Origin: Cohnella zeiphila
GTDB taxonomy: Bacteria > Bacillota > Bacilli > Paenibacillales > Paenibacillaceae
Assembly: GCF_014212055.1 (NCBI RefSeq)
Contig: NZ_JACJVO010000031.1
Coordinates: forward strand, 124,001-188,000
Reading direction: 5' to 3'
DNA: 64,000 nt
Each line of letters begins with the position of its first letter. The first letter of the stretch is position 1. Shown here one piece after another: positions 42,066 through 51,421 of this stretch. Both the position numbers and the translations under genes were made by a program. Below the pieces are notes generated by a model, which saw only the letters and a list, made by a program, of their open reading frames with translations, had not been told where the DNA came from and made no database searches.

Positions 42066-42184
42066 CCCATTCACCCCGAGTCGTTTTTTACGATTTCAAC
42101 TTATCACAATATTTATCGTTTTGCAATAAATTTTATTCGAAATACAATTTGTTTTTAGTGTTTTTCATGCTTTCCGAAATGATC

Positions 42185-42231
42185 AAAAGGGCCGTGCGCA
42201 GCCTGCCTTCCGGCAGACTGGCACGACCCCT
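42185..42231 (-). terminator. Terminator after sensor kinase gene (repeat family copy 3)
   Basis: GGGCCGTGC...CTGCC and GGCAG...GCACGACCC form a long hairpin; on the minus strand it ends in TTTT. It and the tail AACCCGCGTCCAGCGCGG closely match copy 4 at 51979-52040. Confidence 0.78.
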
Positions 42232-42294
42232 TAAACCCGCGTCCAGCGCGGATCTCCAACATGAACGGCGGGCTTCGAAAATGCTGCGACCGGC

Positions 42295-45200
42295 TCACGA
42301 GCGAGCCGATACATTGGACGGCTGCTTGGGCACGGAGAAGGAGACGGCCGTTCCCTCGCCGGCACGGCTGCGTACGAGCAAGCCTTTCCCGTAAATTTGC
42401 TTAAGCCGGCGATCGGTATTGGCCAAGCCGATGCCGGAATGACGGCCGAGCGATCCGCCGAGATGCAGCACCCGCGACAGTCTTTCGGGCTCCATGCCGA
42501 TTCCGTCGTCTTCGATCGAGATGCCGACCTCGTCCTCCAGCTCCCGGATCCGAATCTGGACGGTGCCCCCCTTGGATCGTTTGAGCAGGCCGTGCCGAAC
42601 GGCATTCTCCACCAGAGGCTGGATGGACAGCGGCGGAACTTGCAGCAGGAGCCGGTCGTCCGCCTCCCATACATCCTGAATCCGATCTCCGAACCGCTCC
42701 TTCTCGATATACAGATAAGCCCGTACCAGGTCCAATTCCTTCTTCAGCGGTACCAGCCGGTCCGAATTGGCGGAGTCGAAGCTGGCCCGCAGGTAATCGC
42801 CGAAGGCAATCAGCAGATCGCGCATGCGGGCCGTGTCGACATCCCCCAGCGCGGCGATCGAGTTGAGCGTATTGAACAGAAAATGCGGCTGAATTTGCGC
42901 CTGCAGCCACGCCGCCTCCAGTCTCTTCTGCTCGCGGGCGGCCCGGGCCACGTCCGTCAGCGCCTTTACCCGCATTCTCAGCTCTTGCGTGTCGACGGGC
43001 TTGACGATATAATCGTTGGCTTCCGCTTTGAATCCCGCTTCGATATCTTCCGCCCGATGGCGAGCCGTCAGCAGCAGAATCGGCAGCTCGGACGGAGAGA
43101 AGATGGCGCGGACGGTCCGGGCGACTTCGTAGCCGGATATATCCGGCATCATAACGTCCGCGACCAGCAGATCCCATGGTCCCGAATTCAGAAGGGACAG
43201 CGCCTCGGAACCGCTTGTCGTCGTCGTGATTTCGTAAAGATCCGAATCGAGCACGTGCTTCAGGATTCGCAGATTCACCGGATCGTCGTCGACGGCAAGA
43301 ATGCGGGACCGGTCCGCGGGGGCGGAGACCGCCGGCGAAGGATCGGCCGCCGTCTCTTCGCTCGCGAGCGACTCATCTTCTTCGGTCAGCCTGGCCGCGG
43401 CGACCTCGTTCGCCGCCGACTCCGTACCGGACATCTCCGCCGCGGGAAGCGTAAATCGGAAGACGGAGCCGGCGTTCGGAACCGAGCTGACCGTCAACTG
43501 TCCGCCGTGAAGCTCCGCCAGCCGCTTGCTGATCGCAAGGCCCAGCCCGAATCCCGCCGCGTTCGTCTCCGCCGGGTTCTCTCCTTGTTCATAAGGCCGG
43601 AAAATCCGGCTTGCCGTTTCCTCGTCCATTCCGAACCCGGTGTCCGCCACGCGGACGACGACCTTGTCTTCTTCGGCTTCCGCCTCGATCCAGATTCGAC
43701 CCTCATTCGTAAACTTGACCGCGTTATGCAGCAGGTTGAACAATATCTGCACCAGCCGGTTCTCGTCCGCCAGCACCGCCGGAAGCGAATCCGGAACCCG
43801 GTTCTCGAGCCGAACCGGCTTGCCGTCCGTCATGAACCGGACCATGTCCAGCACGCCCGCCGCTTTCGCCTGCAGCCGGAGAGGCCCCATATTCACCCGT
43901 AAGCGATTCTCCCGCAGCCGATTCAGATCGACGAGGTCATTCAGCAGAAAGGACATGCGCTTGCCCACCGAGACGAGCAGGGCCAGGCGCGCCCGGTTCG
44001 TCCCCTCGCCCAGCCGTTCGCCGCTGTCGAGCACGGCCTGGGCCATGTTCAGAATGCCGTGAAGCGGATTCCTAAGCTCGTGCGAGGTATGAACCAGGAA
44101 TTCGTCCTTGCGTTTGTCGGCCGCCTGAAGCCGATCCGCCAATCGGGCGGTCTCGGCGGCATTGCGGAAATATCGCTTGAACCAATAAAGCGCGAAGGCG
44201 ATAAAGAAGGTCAGCATATCGAAGGGATAGTAGCCGATATCCAGAGAAAACGTGTAATTCAAGAGCCCCCAGATCAGATTCGAAGCCACGGCCGACGCTC
44301 CGAGCAGCAGATAGATCGCATCCGGAGAACCTCTTCGGACCGCCCGATAGATGAAAATGGGGGCCGCGGCGAACGCTGCCACAGCATCAGAGCCGTATGG
44401 AGCCCGTCCGCATAGGTATACAGCCTGGCCGGCAGCGCCAGCACGGACAGCCCGAAGACGGCGCACGCGGCGAAGTGCCAGCGCGAATGACGAAGGATCG
44501 GGAATTCGGGCAGCAGGCTTCTGACGTATTGCAGCAGCAGCGCCGCCACGCCCAGGTAGGATAAATAGAAGATTTTATAGAACGCTTCGAATCCGACCCC
44601 GAACCAGGCGGACAGAATGCGGTCCACATCGCTAAGGACGGACACCGCCCCGCAAAGCCCCAGCGCGGAAAAGATAAGCAGCGGCTTCTGCCGGGTACCG
44701 ATGAAATAAAGGACGAAGGCGTACAAGGCGTGCATGATCATCAGCAGACTGAGCGCCGCTTGCGATCCGGCGGAAAACCAGTAAGCCCTGCTCATCGCCC
44801 GGGCCGTTCCGAACTTGACGGGCTCCGCCAGACCGCCCATGACGCGATTGTCATAGTTCGCCACTTGCAGCACGAGATCCAGGACGTTGCGGTCGGCGGC
44901 GAACGTGACGGAATAAGGCGCGATGCTCGCCTTATAGGAGGAGGCACGGTCCGCCGGGTACCCGGCGCTGCCCAGCAAGCGCCCGTTCACGTACAAAGCC
45001 GAAGAAGCGGAGAGCCCCGGCACTTGAACGGTCAACTCCGGCAAGCCTCCGGACGGCAGCATGACGCGCAGCCGATAGGTTCCGTACCCTATGGCAGATC
45101 CTCCCGACGGAGAAAGATCCCTTTGCCAGCTTCCGGGAACCGTCGCGAATCCGGCAGCGGGGCCTTCCGATCGAAGGGTACCGTCCGGACCGGGGATAGC

Positions 45201-45407
45201 CAGCCGGGAAGGATAGAACTCCCACTGTCCGGAGAGAGATAAGATCGGTTTGGAAGAGGGATCCCACCGGCTCAGATCCAGCAGGCCGCCTACGGCCTCG
45301 GCCCTCGCGGAAGACGTCTGGATGCCGATCCAGGCGAAGCGGACCCCTGTCAATACGAGAAGGAACAGCCCGACGATGGCTGCGATTTTTCTTCTTTTCA
45401 TCATCAT
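42295..45407 (-). pseudogene. Hybrid 7TMR-DISM sensor kinase, broken by a frameshift
   Basis: From the ATG at 45407 (or a GTG at 45458) a first frame encodes a signal helix, an extracytoplasmic 7TMR-DISMED2-like jelly-roll (LSLSGQWEFYPSRLAIPG) and five of the seven helices. Near 44383 the frame must shift by one base, where CTGTGG probably should read CTGGTGG, after which a second frame completes the helices (AAFAAAPIFIYRAVRR) and continues. Then follow HisKA (FLVHTSHELRNPLHGI), HATPase (VADTGFGMDEETASRIF), a receiver domain (VDDDP...LVADVMMPD, KPVD) and a LytS-type His_kinase (QIQPHFLFNTLNSI) with a second HATPase. About 1,020 residues if joined. It could be a true lesion or a sequencing error. 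Confidence 0.85.
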
Positions 45408-45448
45408 GGATACGGATTCGACAGAAAATGGCGAAATTCCTCCGTAGG

Positions 45449-45767
45449 TCAGTCGCACCGGCTTATGATGAGAGCAAAAGCTTTGTACATCACGCCGATC
45501 GTATAATCGTCGCTGCCTTTCTTGCCGGTCTCCGATACAACCTCGCCTTCGCCGCCGATAAGATCGACGACCTCCTGGTACTTCATTCCATTCTCAATCT
45601 TGGCATATTGATCTTTCGTAATTTTGACGGAGTCCGAATCCTCCGGCTGCGTCAGAGCGCTATGCCGAGCTCCCGGTCGGCTCGGATTGATTATGGTTAT
45701 TCGAGTTGCCGCATGCCGCCATCATGATCATAAGACAGAGAACGATTGCGAGACGAATCAAATTCAT
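45449..45767 (-). pseudogene. DUF3862-type lipoprotein, frameshifted and truncated
   Basis: An ATG at 45767 after GGAGGAAC starts MNLIRLAIVLCLMIMMAACG, a lipoprotein signal with lipobox, but the frame stops 35 codons on. In a neighbouring frame the homologous part continues as ITKDQYAKIENGMKYQEVV, DLIGGEGEVVSETGKKGSDD, typical of the small SmpA/BLIP-like DUF3862 domain. It then runs out as GVMYKAFALIISRCD, so the last strands are also lost. At least two lesions are needed. It lies just upstream of the broken sensor kinase gene, on the same strand. Confidence 0.72.
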
Positions 45768-46084
45768 AGTTCCTCCTGCATATACGGTCGCTATGCGATT
45801 CAAATGCTCGAACTATTGTTTTGTCGGATAACCATTTTCATTTCGCTAAGATCAACGTTCGAGACTTCACAATCCCAAATAAGCCAAGAACGACCGGGAA
45901 AGTTTAATGCAATCTCAGTACGAAGCGGAAAATGATGCGTTAAACTAGATATGTTTCCTTTATTTAACTTTTCATACATTTTTCGTGACGGAGGTGAGCA
46001 GCGCAGCATTTCACGGCCCGGCGGCCGAGCCGGACCGGGGTCCCTGTATCGCCGCCTGAATCCAGGATACGAGGAGGTACTCTG
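45768..46084. other. 317-base intergenic region without recognised gene
   Basis: The left half is AT-rich with no clear promoter. The right third is GC-rich and self-complementary (GGCCCGGCGGCCGAGCCGGACC around 46014-46035) and holds a GGAGGTGAGC without a following frame. It ends in GAGGAGGT, the ribosome site of the GH43 gene. It may be a structured leader, but it fits no riboswitch class I can name. Confidence 0.5.
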
Positions 46085-48025
46085 ATGAGAAAAAGGCTTT
46101 TGACTGCGCCATTGTCGATCGTCATGCTGCTGTCCGCCCTGTTCGGAATCGCATCGTCATCATCCGCCGATACGGTCACGATATCCGGCAACCCCATTTT
46201 CACGAGCATCTTTACCGCCGATCCCTCCGCGCATGTGTGGAGCGACGGACGGATCTACGTATATGCTTCGCACGATATTTTCCCCTCCAGGGGCAGCGAT
46301 TTGATGGACAAATATCACGTCTTCTCGTCGGATAACATGGTGGACTGGGTGGACGAAGGCGAAATCCTGAGCGCCGCCGACGTACCTTGGGGACGGCCGG
46401 AGGGCGGCTTCATGTGGGCCCCCGACGCCGCCTACAAGGACGGCACCTATTACTTCTATTTCCCTCACCCCAGCGGGAGCGACTGGAACAATACCTGGAA
46501 GATCGGCGTCGCCACAAGCGACAAGCCCGCCGCGGACTTCACCGTCCAGGGCTATATCGAGGGACTGCCCGGCAGCAACATGATCGACCCGGCCGTTTTT
46601 CGCGACGACGACGGCAGCTATTACCTCTATGCCGGAGGCGGCGGACACAGCTATGGGGTCAAGCTCGCCGGCAACATGACGTCGCTGGACGGAACGATTC
46701 GCGAGTTCACCGAGCTGCAGGATTTTCATGAAGCCTCTTGGGTGTTTAAGCGGGGAAGCCTGTATTACATGATGTATGCCGACAACACTTCGAGCGGCAA
46801 CCGGATGCGGTATGCCACGAGCAGCAGCCCGCTCGGACCTTGGACCAACCGCGGCGTCCTGCTCGACCCGGTATTGAACAGCGGAACGACCCACGGCTCC
46901 ATCGTGCAGTATAAGGGCAACTGGTATCTGTTCTACCATAACGCGAAGATCTCTTCCAACGGCACGCTGCGCTCCGTCTGCGTAGATCAGCTGAACTTCA
47001 ACGCGGACGGGACGATTCAAAAAGTCGTGCAAACGTCCGACGGCGTACCGGCCGTAGGGCCGCGTTCCACGGCGACCGAGGTCAAGTATTACGATCTGGT
47101 GAACCAAAACTACGACGACTACACCCAGAAGACGGAGTATCCCATGAGCGCAAGCAACGTAACCGTCGGTGGCGGGGCGACCCTGTCGAACGGGAATGTC
47201 GAGAACATGCACATTCAGGGCTCCTACATTCAGCTGAACGGCATCGACGGCGGCGCAGGCGGTAAGGCGGAGATTACCGTGCTCTACGCTTCCGGCGACA
47301 GCGGAGCCGCCTTCAAAGTGGACGCGAGCGGCGACACGACCGGAGACGGCTACTTCCTTTCGCTGCCCGGAACGGGAGGCTGGGGGAACTATACGGGGGA
47401 GACCAGCCGTCTGATCGATTTGAACGCGGGCACGAACAACGTCATCAAACTGAGCGGCGGCATGGGAGGCGCGAACGTATCCCGCGTCATCGTATCGCGG
47501 AAGCCATCAACTGCTCCGACGCCTACGCCGACTCCGACGCCTACGCCGACTCCGACACCAACACCTACGCCTACACCGACGCCAACACCTACTCCGACGC
47601 CTTCGCCCGGCACCAACCTGGCCCTTAACAAGGCCGTCGCCGATAGCGGCCATGCCGACGTTTACGTCTCCCCCAACGCGGTGGACGGCAACCAGGCTTC
47701 CTATTGGGAAAGCACGAACAACGCGTTCCCTCAATGGTTCCGCGTCGATCTGGGCGGCGCCGCGAACGTCGGCTCCGTCGTCCTGAAGCTGCCGGCGGGA
47801 TGGGGCTCCCGCACGCAAACGCTCTCGGTCCTCGGCAGTGCGAACGACAGCGCGTATACGACGATCGTGGACCCCGCGACGTATACGTTCGATCCGAACA
47901 GCGGCAATCAAGTGAAGATCGACTTTCCCTCTACGAGTGCCAGATACATCAAGGTGAACTTTACCGCCAACTCCGGATGGCCGGCCGGACAACTCTCCGA
48001 GCTCGAAGTTTACGGTACGGCTTAA
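46085..48025 (+). CDS. Secreted GH43 glycosidase with CBM6-like and F5/8-type domains
   Basis: The 646-residue protein has a signal peptide of about 28 residues. A GH43 five-bladed propeller follows: DPSAHVWSDGRIYVYASHD holds the base Asp, MIDPAVFRDDDGSYYLY the second Asp, and DFHEASWVFKRG the acid Glu. A CBM6-like beta-sandwich spans about 345-475. Then comes a Thr-Pro linker at about 478-509 and an F5/8 type C (CBM32) domain from NLALNKAVADSGHADVYVSP to the end. Such modular enzymes release arabinose or xylose from arabinoxylan outside the cell. No transporter is adjacent. A terminator follows. Confidence 0.92.
   Translation: MRKRLLTAPLSIVMLLSALFGIASSSSADTVTISGNPIFTSIFTADPSAHVWSDGRIYVYASHDIFPSRGSDLMDKYHVFSSDNMVDWVDEGEILSAADVPWGRPEGGFMWAPDAAYKDGTYYFYFPHPSGSDWNNTWKIGVATSDKPAADFTVQGYIEGLPGSNMIDPAVFRDDDGSYYLYAGGGGHSYGVKLAGNMTSLDGTIREFTELQDFHEASWVFKRGSLYYMMYADNTSSGNRMRYATSSSPLGPWTNRGVLLDPVLNSGTTHGSIVQYKGNWYLFYHNAKISSNGTLRSVCVDQLNFNADGTIQKVVQTSDGVPAVGPRSTATEVKYYDLVNQNYDDYTQKTEYPMSASNVTVGGGATLSNGNVENMHIQGSYIQLNGIDGGAGGKAEITVLYASGDSGAAFKVDASGDTTGDGYFLSLPGTGGWGNYTGETSRLIDLNAGTNNVIKLSGGMGGANVSRVIVSRKPSTAPTPTPTPTPTPTPTPTPTPTPTPTPTPTPSPGTNLALNKAVADSGHADVYVSPNAVDGNQASYWESTNNAFPQWFRVDLGGAANVGSVVLKLPAGWGSRTQTLSVLGSANDSAYTTIVDPATYTFDPNSGNQVKIDFPSTSARYIKVNFTANSGWPAGQLSELEVYGTA
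47511..47606 (+). repeat. Thr-Pro linker microsatellite inside GH43 gene
   Basis: About sixteen repeats of a six-base unit encoding Pro-Thr, with third-base variation (ACG/ACC/ACT/ACA and CCG/CCT/CCA). It makes a flexible linker between catalytic/CBM6 part and the C-terminal binding domain. Confidence 0.9.
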
Positions 48026-48072
48026 CCGACGCCGGCATGCGTCCAACGCTAACGAAAGTACCTAGAAAATGC

Positions 48073-48108
48073 AAACGAACCCTTTCGGGAACGAAGGGGT
48101 TCGTTTTT
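48073..48108 (+). terminator. Intrinsic terminator after GH43 gene
   Basis: AAACGAACCC and GGGTTCGTTT pair around a loop of 13 bases, and a T run follows. It starts 47 bases after the GH43 stop. Confidence 0.87.
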
Positions 48109-48167
48109 ATGCCGAAACCGGACGCGCATGCGTCCCCGGCGGCAACCTCCGGCTTCCGCCAACCTGC

Positions 48168-48755
48168 TCAAGAGCCGCGAATTTCCAAGATGATGGAGCT
48201 GAGAAATTTTTGTTGTTCAACGCTCGCTTTTTCACATAGCCCCCACAGCAATTGGTTCTCATGCTCGGTCAAATCCCGTTTGAGAGTGGAGCTCATTTTT
48301 TGTTTCAAGTCGAAATACACGCCTCTTTCTTCGACCGCCCGAATATAATGTCCGTCCGGATCATAAAAGGTGAAATAACCGAACTCCTTCGTAAATACAG
48401 GCTCTTTATCCATATGGACTCCCGCTTGTTTCATCCGTTCATGCAAAGCAAGCAAATCATTCGTTAAAAGCTCCACCATCGTCACGTGCCCCGTGCCGTT
48501 CGCGACAAAGAAGGAACGGGGAAATACAAACTTCAAGGATGCGATATTTTCCGGTTTGGTTTCCATCAAAAAGATACCCGGACCGATTCCGTTTTTCAGC
48601 CCAATATGTGCCTCTCCAAACGCATAGTCCGCCGAAATGAGTTCATAGCCCAATACATCGCAATAAAAATCTATCGACTTTCTCAAATTGGCGACCGGAA
48701 ATCTCAAGCAGCAGTAGCCGATCACATCCGCAGCATTCGCCTTTTTGCTCAACAT
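48168..48755 (-). CDS. VOC-superfamily protein (glyoxalase/dioxygenase fold)
   Basis: The ATG at 48755 is preceded by GGAGAA. The 195-residue product has the paired beta-alpha-beta-beta-beta units of VOC proteins: CLRFPVANLRKSIDFYCDVLGYE in the first and HVTMVELLTNDLLALHERMKQAGV in the second, with FGYFTFYDPDGHYIRAVE carrying the C-terminal metal Glu. A helical tail of about 45 residues (KMSSTLKRDLTEHENQLLW) is an uncommon addition. No neighbour hints at a substrate. Confidence 0.82.
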   Translation of the reverse strand: MLSKKANAADVIGYCCLRFPVANLRKSIDFYCDVLGYELISADYAFGEAHIGLKNGIGPGIFLMETKPENIASLKFVFPRSFFVANGTGHVTMVELLTNDLLALHERMKQAGVHMDKEPVFTKEFGYFTFYDPDGHYIRAVEERGVYFDLKQKMSSTLKRDLTEHENQLLWGLCEKASVEQQKFLSSIILEIRGS

Positions 48756-49005
48756 ATGCTATATTCTCCTTTTTAAGATTCCTTTATCGTCATTGCCGGT
48801 TTCCGGCTTCCTTGAATTTATGGATTCGTTAAAAAATTCCACAATCCTGCCGAGAACCGGAACTCCGCACGGAACCGCTCGGTCACCGACTGACCTGGGC
48901 CATGGCGATCTTCCGACTCGCGTTCTTGCGCAGGAATAGCCGGCCCTACCGTAGAAAGTAACCTGGATATAGACCGAACAGACGCAAGCAAAGGAGGTTG
49001 TCCGC

Positions 49006-49920
49006 GTGAAGACCATCACCGTACAGAATCTCGCGGATCGATTCAAGCTGGAGCTGGTGGCGGGTACCGGCCGCATGGACCGGGAAATCTCGCGTTCGAG
49101 AGCTCATCGGCCGGGCCTGGAGTTTGTCGGGTACTTCGAATTTTTCCCGATGGAACGCGTGCAGGTGCTGGGCCGCAAGGAGATCAACTATCTGCTGCAG
49201 TTGAGCGTCGAGGAGCGGCTGCTTCATATCGGCAATATCGTCAAATACCACCCGCCCTGCTTCATTGTGACGGCCGGACAGCAGGAAGTTCCTTATCTGA
49301 AAAAATTTTGCGACGAGGAAGGCATTCCGCTGCTGCGAACGCCCGATTCGACAGTGGAATTCATCGCCAAGCTGGACGGCTACCTGGTGAAGGCGCTGGC
49401 GCCGGAGCAGTCGATCCACGGCGTGTGCGTGAACGTATCGGGCATCGGGATCTTGCTGAGAGGCAAGTCCGGCATCGGCAAGAGCGAGACGGCTCACACG
49501 CTCATCCGCAGGGGCCACCGGTTCGTCGCAGACGATATCGTCGTGCTGAAAAAGCTGGGTCCGGCGCTTCTGCTCGGATCGCACAACGAGACGACCCGCG
49601 AATTTCTAGCGCTGCGCAGCGTCGGCTTGATCAACGTCGTCCGCCAATACGGCCGCAGAGCGTTCCAGGACGAGACTCGCATCGTGCTGGATATCGAGCT
49701 GACGACCTGGCGGGAAGGGGAACTCAGCAACGCACTGGAGCTCGAGCCCCAATTTACCGAATACATGGGCGTGCAGATTCCCCATATCGAGATTCCGCTG
49801 CAGCCCGGGCGCGATGTCGCCGGCCTGATCGAAGCGGCGGCGAACAATTGGTATCTGAAGCAGCTCGGCTACAGCGCCGCGGAAGAGTTCATGCAGCGGA
49901 TTCAGAGCTCTATGCAATAA
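49006..49920 (+). CDS. HPr kinase/phosphorylase-like protein, divergent
   Basis: The GTG at 49006 follows AAGGAGGT. The 304-residue protein aligns along HprK: the conserved His138 in SIHGVCVN, Walker A GKSGIGKSE (153-161; the usual first position after Gly is Asp, here Lys), RRGHRFVADDIV (169-179), and a C-terminal IEIPLQPGRDVAGLIEAA and LKQLGYSAAEEF. HprK phosphorylates HPr at Ser46 in catabolite control. In bacilli hprK sits with lgt; here it stands alone, so it may be a paralogue with a changed role or partner. Confidence 0.85.
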   Translation: MKTITVQNLADRFKLELVAGTGRMDREISRSRAHRPGLEFVGYFEFFPMERVQVLGRKEINYLLQLSVEERLLHIGNIVKYHPPCFIVTAGQQEVPYLKKFCDEEGIPLLRTPDSTVEFIAKLDGYLVKALAPEQSIHGVCVNVSGIGILLRGKSGIGKSETAHTLIRRGHRFVADDIVVLKKLGPALLLGSHNETTREFLALRSVGLINVVRQYGRRAFQDETRIVLDIELTTWREGELSNALELEPQFTEYMGVQIPHIEIPLQPGRDVAGLIEAAANNWYLKQLGYSAAEEFMQRIQSSMQ

Positions 49921-50073
49921 GCAGTCTTTTTGCCGGACATCAGGCGATCGGCGGCGGCGGGGCTCACGATTCAAACCGGTAAAAGCAGTGACGACTAGGA
50001 TCCCAACAGCCCGATGGTTGTTTACGCATTTACCATTTCGCTTTGACCGCCGTTGCCGAGCACGGCTTCACAC

Positions 50074-50115
50074 GAAAAGAGCCTTTCCGATATCAGGCAT
50101 CGAAAGGGCTCTTTC
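50074..50115. terminator. Bidirectional terminator between hprK-like and dinB-like genes
   Basis: GAAAAGAGCCTTTC (50074-50087) pairs with GAAAGGGCTCTTTC (50102-50115). Both arms end in A or T runs, so it can serve both convergent genes. Confidence 0.8.
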
Positions 50116-50141
50116 ACTTCCCCCGTTCTCGATTGTACGAA

Positions 50142-50633
50142 TCAGATAAAAAGTCCGCCCAGACGATCGTCGGACGGAGGCGGGCAGCCCAGATGTCTTG
50201 CCATCGTTACGATTTGACCTTTGTGATGAAATTCATGCTTTTCCACATGAGTTAACAGCAGCAGAGGAGTAGCTGTCTTCGGGTAACCCTTCCAGCTCTC
50301 GTCTTGCTCGATAGATTCAGACCAACGATCGGAATATTCGTCTAAGAACCTTTGAACGAGTTCATCCACTTCCGTAAATCTTTCGCGGACGTACTTCACG
50401 TCAACGCGTTCAGTCACGGAAATATCCCTATGTTCGTTTAACTTCTTAAAAGCGAAAGATCCCAACCAGAACCGATAACAGTCCACGACATGAGCATGGG
50501 TTCGCATGATCGTTCCATGCCCGAAATCCGGAACCGGTCGATGCAACAGTTGAAGAGGCAGCTCTTCCAGGAACGTAAACATGTTTTGTCTAACGGATCG
50601 GATCCAATCGTATTGTTGCCGCAACACGTCCAA
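50142..50633 (-). CDS. DinB-family protein
   Basis: The TTG at 50633 is favoured by AAGGAGTG nine bases upstream; longer in-frame readings lack a site. The 163-residue four-helix protein has the histidines of the DinB/YfiT metal site: H in THAHVVDCYRFWLG and HxxxH in HVEKHEFHHKGQIV. DinB-like proteins are metal-dependent transferases, some bacillithiol-linked. Gene order VOC-sigma-DinB with gaps of one to eight bases shows that they form one operon. Confidence 0.85.
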   Translation of the reverse strand: MDVLRQQYDWIRSVRQNMFTFLEELPLQLLHRPVPDFGHGTIMRTHAHVVDCYRFWLGSFAFKKLNEHRDISVTERVDVKYVRERFTEVDELVQRFLDEYSDRWSESIEQDESWKGYPKTATPLLLLTHVEKHEFHHKGQIVTMARHLGCPPPSDDRLGGLFI

Positions 50634-50641
50634 CAGCGCAA

Positions 50642-51421
50642 TCACTCCTTGGATTTCGAAGGATACGGTCCATCTTGCCATTTCAACTTCTCCGTTATCG
50701 TCAATACATGGCCGTCGGGGTCGACAATTGTAAAATAAAGCATACTTCCGCGCATTTCGACCCGATCCAACACTGCGCCGTCTTCTATCATCGTCTGGTA
50801 CGAACGGAATATCGCATAGGGGTCCGCACGGCGAAAACCGTCGACCAACGCTTCGAACACCTCGATGCTAAGTCCGCGGCGCGGAGCCGTAAACACGGAT
50901 TCGTCCCAATACTCGGGATGGCGCTCAACGGCCGTCTTCAGCCTCGTTCTCGCCCGTTTCAAAGCCGCCTTCACCGAACCCTCGGACTGCCCGAACAGCT
51001 TTCCCGTTTCCTTCGCGGTAAAGTGAAAGACATCGATCAGCAAAATAAGAACGACTTGCTTGGGTTCAAGCCGATCGGACAACAGTTCGAGCGCCTCGCG
51101 CACATCCCACTGGCTCCATTCCTCATAGGAACCGATGTGGTGCGCTTCGAGCGGCCCGACCCGGGGCTCCCATTTGCGGCTGCGGCACAGATCCACCCAC
51201 GCGTTCGCGGCAATTCGGAACAAAAAAGGCTTCGTGATTTCCCTGTTCGGGAACCGAGTATGCCAACGATAGGCTTTAAGAAGCGACTCCTGCAGCAAAT
51301 CGTCCGCATCCCACTCCGAGCCTGCCTTAGCCAGACAATACCGTCTCAGATCGCCTTGCAGCGGAAGCGTCATCTCCGCGAACGTCTCATATCCCGCGTC
51401 CGAACGATCTCCCTGCGGCAC
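50642..51421 (-). CDS. ECF-type sigma factor with C-terminal extension
   Basis: The GTG start at 51421 shares one base with the stop of the VOC gene (TAGTG). The 259-residue protein has sigma region 2 (LRRYCLAKAGSEWDADDLLQESLLKAYRW, then ITKPFLFRIAANAWVDLCRSRK) and region 4 (EPKQVVLILLIDVFHFTAKETGKLFGQSEGSVKAALKRARTRL). Residues about 170-259 form an extra domain (FEALVDGFRRADPYAIFRSY, VEMRGSMLYFTIVDPDGHVLTI) like the SnoaL-type tails of ECF41-like or SigJ-like sigma factors, which act in place of an anti-sigma. The operon holds no anti-sigma gene. Confidence 0.85.
   Translation of the reverse strand: MPQGDRSDAGYETFAEMTLPLQGDLRRYCLAKAGSEWDADDLLQESLLKAYRWHTRFPNREITKPFLFRIAANAWVDLCRSRKWEPRVGPLEAHHIGSYEEWSQWDVREALELLSDRLEPKQVVLILLIDVFHFTAKETGKLFGQSEGSVKAALKRARTRLKTAVERHPEYWDESVFTAPRRGLSIEVFEALVDGFRRADPYAIFRSYQTMIEDGAVLDRVEMRGSMLYFTIVDPDGHVLTITEKLKWQDGPYPSKSKE

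Noticed and set aside
42066..42180. Transposon end in AT-rich sequence
   Set aside because: The low GC is limited to a promoter-sized stretch before yoaS; no inverted ends were found.
47511..47606. Separate repeat element
   Set aside because: It is in frame and encodes the Thr-Pro linker of the GH43 protein.
48756..49005. Small gene or regulatory RNA upstream of the HprK-like gene
   Set aside because: No frame with a ribosome site, no strong hairpin, and no convincing promoter could be read.
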